DNA of 46,143 nucleotides from contig QZLB01000113.1 in assembly GCA_004796425.1 (NCBI GenBank), forward strand, positions 1-46,143, read 5' to 3'. Numbering within the stretch: position 1 is the first letter of the stretch; each line of letters begins with the position of its first letter. The translations under genes and the position numbers were made by a program. Below, piece after piece: positions 27,711-36,545 of the stretch. This DNA comes from Desulfobulbaceae bacterium. Lineage in GTDB: Bacteria; Desulfobacterota; Desulfobulbia; Desulfobulbales; Desulfocapsaceae. The notes under the pieces are model-generated. The model worked only from the letters and a program-made list of their open reading frames with translations. It had not been told where the DNA came from and did no database searches.

Positions 27711-29669
27711 TTACTTGTTATTGAACTGGCTCATCTCCGATAAATGCTGGTAGAGCATTTGCTCGAGTTCATAAGCTTTTCTACCGTTTTGTTCGATCAG
27801 GTTCGTCTGTTCCAGGGGGTCTGATTGCAGGTTGTAAAGCTCTCGTGCTTCCGTGTCGAGGGACAGAATTAGCTTCCAGCCATCACTGGTATTGACCGCC
27901 CGTTTGAAACTTTGCAACAGGTAGTCGGTTTCGGAAAAACCAATGAGCTCAATAGATTCACCCTGCATGAGTGGTATCAGGCTGACTCCTTCAAATTGTT
28001 TCATACTGATTTCATCAGTGATGTTAAGGGCATCGAGTACCGTCGGGGCGATATCCAAGGTTCGAACGAGTTGATTCGTACGACCTTTCAGCCCGGGAAT
28101 ATGGATCAGCAGCGGTACCTGGATGAGTTCCTGGTATAGACTGAAGCCATGGTCGATCCTGCCATGTTGGTTATACTCATTTCCGGATCCGGAAGAGATC
28201 ACGATGATAGTATCATCCATCAATTTCATGCTCTCAAGCTGGTCTATAAATGCGCCGAACCGCGCATCGGCCGCAGCAATTTTGGCATCATAAACTGAAC
28301 GGAGAAAGGCGAAGTCCTCATCGCTGAGGCTGACCGTACCATTATCAATATTACTACTGCGCAGGTCCCAATATTCCTCGGGACTACCGGTTAATGGACC
28401 GCTATAATCTTTTTTCAGGAACCGCTCTGCTTGTTTCTGGTCCAATGGAAAGCGGCCATGTACGTCAAAGCCCTGGATAAAAAGGAAGAACCGGTTCTGG
28501 TGATGCTCCTGCAGCCACTTCAGGGCGCGGGGCATTGTCTCATCGAAACCGGCGAAATCAATCTCATCAAAATAGGTATCAAAACCGAGATCGTAGCCAA
28601 ACTTACTTGAAACACCGGCACCACCAGTAAAACCTGCTGTTGTGTAGCCATGACGTTTGAGTATCTGGGCGAGAGTCGTGACCTGGGGGGAGAGTTCATC
28701 AAGCTTTGAAAGCTTTTGAGAGTCATTCGTTATCTCACTGTACTTATTCGTAATACCGTGTTGGCTGGGATACAGAGAGGTAAACCAGGTCATGAAAACG
28801 GGCAGGGTCCACGAAGATGGGCTGAGTGCATTCTCAAATAGAAAATTCTGTTCACCAAATTGGTCCAAATTGGGAGTGGTGCCTACCGGGTATCCGTAAC
28901 TACCGACGTGGTTTGAGCCAAGCGGTTCAAAACCGACTAGAATGACATTATAGGCACCAGCCGGCTCTGCTGTTTCTGTTGGTGCCAATTCGGGTTTCAG
29001 GTAGTTGGTAGGTTGCAGCCGGCTCTCATTTGAGGGTATCAGGCTGATTGGCTCGGGTGAGTCGTCAACGATAATGGACTGGGCAAGAGAAAGTACGGTT
29101 TCCTCAACAAATTCGGCAGCGGGGAGAAAATAATCCAAACGGACCAGGGACTGTTCTGCAGGGTTATAGATAAAAGTGACAAACCCTTTGTGAACAATCT
29201 GATCCTGCGGCAGAGCCCCATACGTATAGCGCTTACTACTGGCAATGAGAAACAAGGGGGCCTGTTGGTTGCCAAAGTTTAAGGTCTGATATTTTGGTCT
29301 CAGTTCAACCGGATATTCTACAGCATTGGTAACCATTCCCGGATAAGGCGAGGGAAGGTTGTTGTAAAGTGAAGTGATGATGTTAAGCCGTTCAGCGGTA
29401 ATTCGGGCGGCTTCTTCGGGATCAACGGGTTTGATGATTTCACATTTAAGCATACCCTGGTTGTTGACCGCCCGGATGGTTTGAAAAGACCTCTGCTTAC
29501 CCTTTCTGCTACTGTTTTTTTCGATCTGGTAGTCAAGGGCGTCGGGAATTATCAAACCGGTTAGTTTCGTGAGCGCGGCTTGTTCTTGGTTTTCAGAGCA
29601 AGCACCGAGCGCCAGGCAAAAGGCTATGGCCATCAAAACGGGTAATGGGATGGGTGAAAAACTTTTCAT
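27711..29669 (-). CDS. Sulfatase-like lipoprotein, probable pseudoenzyme
   Basis: A 652-residue lipoprotein: the signal peptide ends in the lipobox LGAC with C24 as the lipidated residue. An N-terminal region of about 210 residues has no match that I know. From about 238 a sulfatase-like domain begins: NVILVGFEPLGSNHVG, where the first metal aspartate is glutamate E248; SWTLPVFMTWFTSLYP with T288 at the nucleophile position; and SSGSGNEYNQHG, where the DH of the usual DHG is G494-S495. Losing those ligands makes hydrolysis improbable, so a binding or scaffolding role is more likely. It is on the minus strand inside a plus-strand locus, probably cotranscribed with the MORN protein gene 92 bases upstream. 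Confidence 0.85.
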   Translation of the reverse strand: MKSFSPIPLPVLMAIAFCLALGACSENQEQAALTKLTGLIIPDALDYQIEKNSSRKGKQRSFQTIRAVNNQGMLKCEIIKPVDPEEAARITAERLNIITSLYNNLPSPYPGMVTNAVEYPVELRPKYQTLNFGNQQAPLFLIASSKRYTYGALPQDQIVHKGFVTFIYNPAEQSLVRLDYFLPAAEFVEETVLSLAQSIIVDDSPEPISLIPSNESRLQPTNYLKPELAPTETAEPAGAYNVILVGFEPLGSNHVGSYGYPVGTTPNLDQFGEQNFLFENALSPSSWTLPVFMTWFTSLYPSQHGITNKYSEITNDSQKLSKLDELSPQVTTLAQILKRHGYTTAGFTGGAGVSSKFGYDLGFDTYFDEIDFAGFDETMPRALKWLQEHHQNRFFLFIQGFDVHGRFPLDQKQAERFLKKDYSGPLTGSPEEYWDLRSSNIDNGTVSLSDEDFAFLRSVYDAKIAAADARFGAFIDQLESMKLMDDTIIVISSGSGNEYNQHGRIDHGFSLYQELIQVPLLIHIPGLKGRTNQLVRTLDIAPTVLDALNITDEISMKQFEGVSLIPLMQGESIELIGFSETDYLLQSFKRAVNTSDGWKLILSLDTEARELYNLQSDPLEQTNLIEQNGRKAYELEQMLYQHLSEMSQFNNK

Positions 29670-29761
29670 AAGGCTGATTATCTCGTAACTTTTTGTATCA
29701 CTGTAAATAATGGAATTTGGCAGGTGTGCGATCTAATTTTCCACAATGGTAGGGGGTATTT

Positions 29762-30493
29762 CTATTGGTTGGGCCGTTTGTCTTTGGTCTCGATTTCACC
29801 ATTTTCAAAGTCACCACAGATATGCTGTGTTCCTCCCGGAGCAGTTTCGCACCCGTAGCCCTGAGGTTGCCCTGCCACCCAGGTACTCAGGGTGATCGAA
29901 CCGTCGGGCCATTTCATTACACCTTTACCATGCATATCGCCATGCTTCCATTGCCCGGAGTAGGTTGTATTGTTGGCAAAGGTGGCGGAGCCGGTACCGT
30001 GCGGACGTTCTTTTTGGAGTTGGCCGACGTACACCATTTCATCCGGTATACTCAGCGTTCCAAAAGGACCGATCTGCCCCTGATCAAATGTTCCGGAGAA
30101 ATAGCCACCATCGGAAAAATCGAGCCTGCCATTACCGTGCGGGACACCATCAACGAATTGGCCGGAGTAGGTATCGCCAGAGGGGGTTTTAATGGTGCCG
30201 AAACCATTATATTTGGTTTCGGAAAATTCACCGACATAGACTCTGCCATCGGGATAAATCTCGGTACCAAACCCCTCACCCCTCCCTGCCAGGAATTCAA
30301 CGAGCACGATATTTCCATTGGCCTGCGTTCCCTTGCCGAAACCGTGAGGCTTGCCATCTTGCCAGAGCCCTTCATAGCGATGACCCTCTATTTCAAAGAT
30401 ACCGTAGCCATTTTTACAATCACCTTTCAGACAGTCTGCCAGGACATTGAGAGGGAAAAGCATTAGCAGGCTGCAAAAGAGTAGTTTTTTCAT
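29762..30493 (-). CDS. Exported MORN-repeat protein
   Basis: A 243-residue protein with a Sec signal peptide (about 1-19, ending VLA). The mature part is a chain of about eight MORN repeats of some 23 residues, with the pattern Y-x-G-x-W/F-x-x-G-x-x-H-G-x-G, for example YSGQWKHGDMHGKG and YSGQFVDGVPHGNG. Four cysteines (two near the mature N-terminus and two near the C-terminus) could form disulfides. MORN repeats serve as binding or scaffold surfaces, often at membranes; bacterial exported ones are uncharacterised. The start follows an AGAGGA site. It is the first gene of the minus-strand pair with the sulfatase-like lipoprotein. A 233-codon open frame on the opposite strand is a shadow. Confidence 0.85.
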   Translation of the reverse strand: MKKLLFCSLLMLFPLNVLADCLKGDCKNGYGIFEIEGHRYEGLWQDGKPHGFGKGTQANGNIVLVEFLAGRGEGFGTEIYPDGRVYVGEFSETKYNGFGTIKTPSGDTYSGQFVDGVPHGNGRLDFSDGGYFSGTFDQGQIGPFGTLSIPDEMVYVGQLQKERPHGTGSATFANNTTYSGQWKHGDMHGKGVMKWPDGSITLSTWVAGQPQGYGCETAPGGTQHICGDFENGEIETKDKRPNQ

Positions 30494-30751
30494 CCTGTTT
30501 TTCCTCTGGTAAAACGCAAATAGCCATCAATTGTTCCGTTCCCTGTTACGATTAGACAGATCATAGTACCATACTTTACCTCGGCTTTTTTGATTTTTTT
30601 AGGTTAGGTAACCAACAGGATTAAGGCGCAAAAAGAGAAAATGTTCAACAATCTGTTAAAAAAGGAATTTAATTTTACGGCCTGTTTTGCTAGATAGTAC
30701 TGACGGTTGTGCATTTCCATATTCGACAAGGATTCCAAGGATATTCCATAT

Positions 30752-31915
30752 ATGACCAGCAGGACCTTTTATCATCGACTGTTCGTGAGCATTATGTTCC
30801 TGGCTGGCGTGTTTGGTATACTCACCCATGGTGTTGCCCGACCCCTGCTTAAAAGCGGGAAGATTGAGGAGTCGGAAACCTGGTCCGGACTGGTAGAAAT
30901 TACTGGAGATATAACAATACCAGCTGGAATTACGGTGACGATAATGCCCGGGACGACGGTCGCTATCAGGGCCAATAGTGATGACCAGCAGCGGGGTGGT
31001 GACCACATTATCGATGAGATTACCAACCAGGATCCAAGTGCACGGGCCGAATACACCAGAACCCATATCAGTATTGACATTTCGGGTTCTCTGGTTGCCG
31101 CAGGGAAACACGATCAACCAATCCGATTTACTTCTTCCCATCCGTTTCCCCGCCATACCGATTGGGATGGCATAAAGTTTTTGAAAGGCAGCAGTGGTAT
31201 TTTGAAGCACTGTGTTGTCGAATGGGCTCATACCGGGCCGGCACTGCATGATACCGATGATGTCGTGGTTTCTCACTCGATTATCAGACACATCTTCTGG
31301 GGAGGCCTTCATGCCTTTCGCAATCAGCCACTTTTTGAGTTCAATTATCTTGACGATATCGGGCATGAAGCATTCGATACACATCGGGCAAGCCCGGTCA
31401 TCAGGCATAATGTGATTCTCAGGGCTCGAAATGCCTTTGTCTTTAATCATTATCATGTGCAGTCGGGAAAACCGGTGGTGTTTGAAGATAATATCGTCCG
31501 TGACTGCAGTAATATGGGGCAGTTACAGGAGAATAATTACTCGATGATCCGACGAAATATCTTTGTTGGCTCGGACAGAAAAATCGGGCCGTGGGTCTAT
31601 CAGGGTTTTGTGCTTGATGCGGAACCTCATTCGGTGGGTATGGGGCTTGCCGATAATGTGCGAGTAACCATAGAAGACAATCGATTTGCCGGGATTTCAG
31701 GTTTCCCGATCTACTATGAAAGGATCGGCCCCAACGGCGGTATCGGGCATACGACAAAAACTCCGGAACCGTTCGAGATTATCGGCGCCCAGTCGGTTCG
31801 CATCGCCCGCAATGTGTTTTGGGGAGAAGGAGCGGAACCATCGCTGAAGATGCTGAGGGAGCAGATTCCTGATATTGAGATCACCAGGAATACGATCCAG
31901 CCGCCTGGTCATTAA
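30752..31915 (+). CDS. Exported parallel beta-helix protein
   Basis: A 387-residue protein with an N-terminal hydrophobic signal or anchor (about 7-30). Start 30752 follows AAGGA by ten bases; the frame is open back to 30707 without a better site. The central and C-terminal parts have repeated hydrophobic strands of about 22 residues such as LKHCVVEWAHTG, VVVSHSIIRHIFW, FEFNYLDDIGHEAF and VIRHNVILRARNAF, the PbH1 pattern of right-handed beta-helix (NosD/pectate lyase-like) proteins. Such proteins bind, cleave or epimerise polysaccharides. No catalytic residue set can be named. Its position directly ahead of the sulfotransferase and exporter genes suggests a role on the exported glycan in the periplasm. 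Confidence 0.75.
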   Translation: MTSRTFYHRLFVSIMFLAGVFGILTHGVARPLLKSGKIEESETWSGLVEITGDITIPAGITVTIMPGTTVAIRANSDDQQRGGDHIIDEITNQDPSARAEYTRTHISIDISGSLVAAGKHDQPIRFTSSHPFPRHTDWDGIKFLKGSSGILKHCVVEWAHTGPALHDTDDVVVSHSIIRHIFWGGLHAFRNQPLFEFNYLDDIGHEAFDTHRASPVIRHNVILRARNAFVFNHYHVQSGKPVVFEDNIVRDCSNMGQLQENNYSMIRRNIFVGSDRKIGPWVYQGFVLDAEPHSVGMGLADNVRVTIEDNRFAGISGFPIYYERIGPNGGIGHTTKTPEPFEIIGAQSVRIARNVFWGEGAEPSLKMLREQIPDIEITRNTIQPPGH

Positions 31916-31930
31916 CAAGGATTGTAGACG

Positions 31931-32761
31931 ATGAACGCGCCAATAATAATTATCGGGATGCATCGTTCCGGGACCACATTGGTGGCCCGGTTGCTGGAGG
32001 CGTATGGAGTCTATTGGGGGAGTGTTACCGACAACTATAATGAAGCGGTCAGTTTCCAGGTCATTAATGACCTGTTGATGGGGGTTGATGGTTGTGCCTG
32101 GGATGACGGATACTGTCTTGACCACTCATTCAGTTTACCGCTCAGGCTGCAGCGTGGGCAGGAAATGGTGAAGGCCATAGTAGATGAGCAGTTCATGGAT
32201 CTTTATTTCCGGAATCACCAGAACCGGGAACCACGTGATACTGGTGAGCTGGGAGTATGGGGATTTAAAGATCCGCGCAATACGTATACACTGCCGGTCT
32301 GGCTCCACCGGTTTCCGCAGGCCAAAGTTATCCATGTGATCAGAAACGGGATAGATGTTGCGCGGAGTCTTCATAAGCGAGAGACCACACGGCCAGAAGG
32401 GCAGGCTCATCCCCATTACTCGGAGCGGTGTCAAACACTTGAGGGATGTTTGGAACTGTGGACTCACTATGTGAGACGGGCAGAGAGGCACCCACCTGAG
32501 TCGAGTATGCTGTTTCGCCTCTATTACGAAGATCTGCTTGAAAATCCCAGGGGCCAGATGGCGAAGCTGGCAGAATATCTGGAGCTGGACGAAAAAGCGC
32601 TTGATCAAACAGTTTTCAATCAGCTTGATGTAAGCAGACGATTTGCCTTTTTGGCCGCATCAGATGTTGTTGATCAGCGTTTTGCTGAAAAAGCACAAAC
32701 CCACGAGCTCATGACCGAGTTGTATCAGGATCGGCTGAGCCGGACACTATCAGATAATTGA
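31931..32761 (+). CDS. Sulfotransferase family protein
   Basis: A 276-residue cytoplasmic enzyme predicted to transfer sulfate from PAPS. The 5'-phosphosulfate-binding loop is GMHRSGTT at 9-16, and the 3'-phosphate site is VIRNGIDVARSL at about 139-150. Start 31931 follows AAGGA. It ends in TTGA, overlapping the start of the ABC permease. This fits sulfation of a sugar before or during export, and gives a reason for sulfatase-like relatives in the locus. Some members of this broad family act on amino acids or lipids, so the acceptor is not certain. Confidence 0.85.
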   Translation: MNAPIIIIGMHRSGTTLVARLLEAYGVYWGSVTDNYNEAVSFQVINDLLMGVDGCAWDDGYCLDHSFSLPLRLQRGQEMVKAIVDEQFMDLYFRNHQNREPRDTGELGVWGFKDPRNTYTLPVWLHRFPQAKVIHVIRNGIDVARSLHKRETTRPEGQAHPHYSERCQTLEGCLELWTHYVRRAERHPPESSMLFRLYYEDLLENPRGQMAKLAEYLELDEKALDQTVFNQLDVSRRFAFLAASDVVDQRFAEKAQTHELMTELYQDRLSRTLSDN

Positions 32762-33558
32762 GTGAGAATTTGCCTGATTACAAATCGTTAAAAAGAGGAT
32801 GGTCGGTCAGCCTGACTTTTGCCCTGCATGATTTCCAGAGCCAGTATCTTGATTCGATACTCGGTTTTATATGGGCGTTGATAAAACCGTTGGTACTTTC
32901 CGGGGTATATGTCGTGATCTTTTCCTCTGTTGTTCCTCCCCAGGGCGAGGATGGTGAAAGTCTTTACCATTTTGGGCTCTGGGTCGTGTCTGGTATGTTG
33001 CCATGGTTTGTGATTCAGGAGTCGATCCATCGAGGTACGTTTGTCTTTCTTGATAGCGCCCACCTCATTCGCAACCACCAGGTTCCGCTCTACGTGCTAC
33101 CATTGCAACTGGTCGTTTCTGCCACCATCTCAGGCTTACTGGCCCTGCCCGTTTTTATACTCTTGAAACTCCTGCTGGGTGGCGGAGTCAATTTGAGTTA
33201 TCTGAGCATCGTGTTGATAATTCCCCTGCAGTTATTGTTTTGTTTTGGGATAACCCTGATCACTTCCTCACTTACCGTTTTTATCCGGGATGTGAATCAT
33301 ATGGTGATCGCCTTACTGACAATCTGGTTTTTTGCCTCCCCCATCGTTTTTCCGCTGGAAGGGCTTCCCTGGTTGTTGCAGCAGTATTGGCTCAATCCGA
33401 TGGTGAGTATCACCAGCTTATACCGGCAGTCACTCTTGTTGGGCTGTTTTCCGCCGGCCGCAGACTGGTTTTGGCTGGTACTGCATGTTTCGGCGGTATT
33501 GCTGGTGGGGAGTTGGGTGTATACCAGGGTCCAGGCGGTAATTACCGATTGGGTCTGA
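32758..33558 (+). CDS. wzm: Polysaccharide ABC exporter permease (Wzm/TagG type)
   Basis: A 266-residue ABC-2 type permease with six transmembrane helices. The N-terminal amphipathic region and LDSILGFIWALIKPLV at about 31-46, then the conserved region near FASPIVFPLEGLPW (about 190-203) and LNPMVSITSLYRQSLL, are characteristic of Wzm/TagG exporters that move lipid-linked O-antigen or teichoic chains across the inner membrane. The start is TTG at 32758, overlapping the sulfotransferase stop as TTGA. The cognate ATPase follows after 50 bases. Confidence 0.9.
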   Translation: MSENLPDYKSLKRGWSVSLTFALHDFQSQYLDSILGFIWALIKPLVLSGVYVVIFSSVVPPQGEDGESLYHFGLWVVSGMLPWFVIQESIHRGTFVFLDSAHLIRNHQVPLYVLPLQLVVSATISGLLALPVFILLKLLLGGGVNLSYLSIVLIIPLQLLFCFGITLITSSLTVFIRDVNHMVIALLTIWFFASPIVFPLEGLPWLLQQYWLNPMVSITSLYRQSLLLGCFPPAADWFWLVLHVSAVLLVGSWVYTRVQAVITDWV

Positions 33559-33608
33559 ACGAAGGTGGAGGTCCAGATGCATAATACGCTGCATGTTACA
33601 GGAGAGAA

Positions 33609-34856
33609 ATGACAGCGATACAGGTTAAAAATCTCAGCAAAGCGTACCACACCAAGATTTCATCGAGAAGGGTATTGCTTCGGTTGCTTACCGGCCAGGA
33701 AGAAAGCCTGCAGGGCGAGGAGCAGAGTCTGGCGCTCAGTGAACTGAGCTTTGATGTGCCAACAGGCCAATGTCTTGGCATCATTGGCCGCAATGGGTCG
33801 GGAAAGTCGACGCTTCTGAGGATTCTGGCCGGAATTGTCAATCCGACCAGTGGTACCGTGGCGGTGAACGGTCGTCTGTCAACGGTTCTTGATATCCAAA
33901 GTGGTCTGAACCCGCGGATGAGCGGCAGGCAGAACATCTACATCAAAGGAGCACTCTATGGGTTGGGAAAAGCAGAAATAAACTCGCGACTCGATCAGAT
34001 AATCTCTTTTTCCGGACTCTCGGAATACATTGACTACCCGATTCATACCTATTCGACCGGAATGATCATCCGGTTGGGTTTTGCTATAGCCATGCATATG
34101 GATTTTGACATTTTATTGATGGACGAGATCCTGTCTGTCGGTGATATGGTTTTCCAGCGACAATGTCTCTCCCGAATTAAGCAGTTTCTCTCGGAAGGCA
34201 AGACAATTGTCCTGGCCACCCACAATCTGGGGGATGTCTCGGCCCTGTGTCAGCGTGTGCTGTTTCTTGAGCAGGGCAGGATCAGACACGATGGTATGAC
34301 CGAATCGGTATTAAAGGAGTATTGGGATATTTGTGAAAAGGAACAGAACAAAATACCCCGTGCCCTGCATCCGTTCAATCCGGAAAATCTCTACGGAACG
34401 GATACCAAAGATATCAGCATCACACAGGTCTCAATCAGGGGCGAAGCGGGTGCGGAGACGACCGCATTTGCCACTGGAGATGCAATGGAAATTAGAATCG
34501 GGTACCACTGCCGCTCACCGGTCGAGAATCCGCTTTTCAGAGTGCAGTTCTTCAGAAATGATGGTCTATTTGTCCACGGTACCAATACCGCTCGAGCCGG
34601 CCTTGAAGTTGGCCGGTTGGAAAGCAATGGCGAAGTGCGTTTGAAGTACGATACCATTCACTTCCTCGAAGGAGATTATTATCTCAGTATTGGTATCTGG
34701 CCCGATGAATATTCAAGCACGTTTACCGACATTGCCTATGATTGTCACCAGTGGTCCTATGTGATTCAGGTTACCAGTAAGCGTGAAGACGGAGGGGGGA
34801 TTATCAGCAATCCCTGTTCGTGGGAAGTTGTTGAGGCAACGAATAAGAATCGCTGA
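33609..34856 (+). CDS. wzt: Polysaccharide ABC exporter ATPase with C-terminal glycan-recognition-type domain (Wzt)
   Basis: A 415-residue cytoplasmic ATPase. Walker A is GRNGSGKST at 60-68, the signature is YSTGM at 148-152 (typical of the Wzt/TagH group), Walker B is ILLMDE at 168-173, and the switch histidine is in ATHN. A C-terminal beta-rich domain at about 265-410 matches the Wzt carbohydrate-binding extension, which in O-antigen systems binds the finished non-reducing end of the chain before export. The presence of this domain implies a terminal modification that is recognised, a good candidate being made by the radical SAM or sulfotransferase enzymes. An AGGAG site precedes the ATG. 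Confidence 0.93.
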   Translation: MTAIQVKNLSKAYHTKISSRRVLLRLLTGQEESLQGEEQSLALSELSFDVPTGQCLGIIGRNGSGKSTLLRILAGIVNPTSGTVAVNGRLSTVLDIQSGLNPRMSGRQNIYIKGALYGLGKAEINSRLDQIISFSGLSEYIDYPIHTYSTGMIIRLGFAIAMHMDFDILLMDEILSVGDMVFQRQCLSRIKQFLSEGKTIVLATHNLGDVSALCQRVLFLEQGRIRHDGMTESVLKEYWDICEKEQNKIPRALHPFNPENLYGTDTKDISITQVSIRGEAGAETTAFATGDAMEIRIGYHCRSPVENPLFRVQFFRNDGLFVHGTNTARAGLEVGRLESNGEVRLKYDTIHFLEGDYYLSIGIWPDEYSSTFTDIAYDCHQWSYVIQVTSKREDGGGIISNPCSWEVVEATNKNR

Positions 34857-34912
34857 TATAGAACGTTATCAATGGGGAGAATAATAGATTCCCCAACCAG
34901 AGGTTAACAATA

Positions 34913-36379
34913 ATGACGCAGAAAGTGTTTCTTGGCAATGCACCATGGAAAAAACCCGGCTACTACGGTGTGCGGGCTGGCTCCAGGTGGCCTCATTTTG
35001 AAGTAAATACCAATCGATACATGCCGTTTCCGTTCCAGCTTGCGTATGCAGCAGCATTGCTGGAAAAGGAAGGGTTTGAGGTGTTGTTGGTCGATGCAAT
35101 TGGTGAGGATATTGATGAAGCGCAATTTATTTCCAGAATTGTTGATTTTGATCCGGCAATCATTCTGCTTGAAGTTTCCACACCATCGTTCAACGGTGAC
35201 TTGAAGATTGCCCAGCAGATTGATAGCCGGCGAGACAAGCAATCTCTTCTCGCTTTTTGCGGTCCTCACGCACCCATGGGAGAGCCTGCTTTTCTGGATG
35301 TTCACCCCTATATCGACCTGGTACTGGTTGGTGAATACGAGCTGACCCTGCTCAATGTTGCCCGGGCCTTAAATGACAAGCGCGCCTTGACGGAGGTGCC
35401 CGGGATCCTGTTTCGTGATGATCAGAACCAGATACACGCGACCGGCGATGGTGAAATCATCGAAGATATAGACAGTCTCCCCTGGCCAGCCCGGCATTTT
35501 TTACCGATGGATCGATACTTTGACAATCCGGGCTCAATTCCAGAGCCCGCTCTGCAGATGTGGGCCAGCCGGGGATGTCCCTTTAAATGCAGCTATTGTA
35601 TCTGGCCCCAATTGCTTGGTGGCAACCGGTATCGCCCACGAGCCCCCCATCATATTTTGGACGAGATAGAGGCGGTCTGCGCGGAGTATGGCCATAAATC
35701 GATCTATTTCGATGATGATACCTTCAACATCGGCAAAAAGCGGATGCTGGAATTCTGCCGGGAGAAAAACAGGCGCGGGTTGGATCTCCCCTGGGCAATT
35801 ATGGCCCGGGCGGACCTGATGGACCGGGAAATTCTTGAGGCGATGCAGGGGTCGGGACTAAAGGCAGTGAAGTACGGGGTTGAATCAGCCAGTCAAACCT
35901 TGCTTGAACGGGTTGATAAGCAGATGAACCTGGAGAAAACGATTGAAAACATCGAACTGACAAAGTCCATGGGCATCAAGGTTCACCTCACCTTTATGTT
36001 CGGGATACCCGGTGAAACGCAGCAGAGCGTGGAGGAGACCGTAAAGCTTGCCAAGCGACTTGATCCGGAATCGGTCCAGTTCTCGATCATGACACCGCTG
36101 CCTGGTACCCGGATATACGATGAATTACTGGCCAAAGGGCATTTGAAAGTTTCGGACTGGGAAAAACTCGATGGCTATTTTTCTGCAGTGGTCCGAACTG
36201 AGGAAATGACAGCGGCTCAATTGGAAGAGGCCGTGAAGTATGCCTGGAGGAGTTGGGGGCGACACAAGGCCAAGAAGGGTTTCACGCTTGATGAGCTGTG
36301 GTATGGACTGAAGCAGGTTCCACGATATTGCCTTAATCCGGGAGCAGCCTGGCGACAGGTAAAGAGAATTATGGGCTGA
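34913..36379 (+). CDS. B12-binding-domain radical SAM protein
   Basis: A 488-residue radical SAM enzyme with a cobalamin-binding-type N-terminal domain (about 35-185; FQLAYAAALLEKEGF, LLEVSTPSF, DLVLVGEYE). The radical SAM cluster motif is C222-x3-C226-x2-C229 in SRGCPFKCSYC, followed by YFDDDTFN, YGVESAS and FMFGIPGE, the standard BchE/HpnP-like layout. It differs in detail from the paralogous pair at 20326 and 40008, so it probably does a different reaction, such as C-methylation. The start follows an AGAGG site by nine bases. It is the last gene before a probable new promoter at 36428, so it belongs with the exporter transcript. Confidence 0.92.
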   Translation: MTQKVFLGNAPWKKPGYYGVRAGSRWPHFEVNTNRYMPFPFQLAYAAALLEKEGFEVLLVDAIGEDIDEAQFISRIVDFDPAIILLEVSTPSFNGDLKIAQQIDSRRDKQSLLAFCGPHAPMGEPAFLDVHPYIDLVLVGEYELTLLNVARALNDKRALTEVPGILFRDDQNQIHATGDGEIIEDIDSLPWPARHFLPMDRYFDNPGSIPEPALQMWASRGCPFKCSYCIWPQLLGGNRYRPRAPHHILDEIEAVCAEYGHKSIYFDDDTFNIGKKRMLEFCREKNRRGLDLPWAIMARADLMDREILEAMQGSGLKAVKYGVESASQTLLERVDKQMNLEKTIENIELTKSMGIKVHLTFMFGIPGETQQSVEETVKLAKRLDPESVQFSIMTPLPGTRIYDELLAKGHLKVSDWEKLDGYFSAVVRTEEMTAAQLEEAVKYAWRSWGRHKAKKGFTLDELWYGLKQVPRYCLNPGAAWRQVKRIMG

Positions 36380-36427
36380 AAACGGGTGGGAAAGTTATTT
36401 AGTTCACTATTTATTAGTTTTTGTACA

Positions 36428-36456
36428 TTGTTAACTCGCGTGGAAATTGGTAGAAT
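36428..36456 (+). promoter_or_regulatory. Candidate sigma-70 promoter for the prenyltransferase and radical SAM segment
   Basis: TTGTTA (36428-36433), an exact 17-base spacer and TAGAAT (36451-36456) lie 90 bases before the start at 36546, in a 166-base AT-rich gap. Both boxes match at four or five of six positions. It is the best plus-strand promoter candidate in the right part of the window. Confidence 0.5.
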
Positions 36457-36545
36457 TTGTAAAGAGAGAAGGGGGTTGCCGGTTTAACGTCTAGGTTTTT
36501 CTGGCTGAGTGATGGACAGGCTTTTGATTGAAAGAGACAGGGATT

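Noticed and set aside
29765-30466. 233-codon plus-strand open frame
   Set aside because: It is antisense to the MORN-repeat gene, whose repeats, signal peptide and ribosome site are convincing. The repeat structure of the true gene keeps the opposite frame open.
30656-31456. 266-codon minus-strand open frame
   Set aside because: It is antisense to the beta-helix gene and its product has no recognisable domain, signal or consistent hydrophobic pattern.
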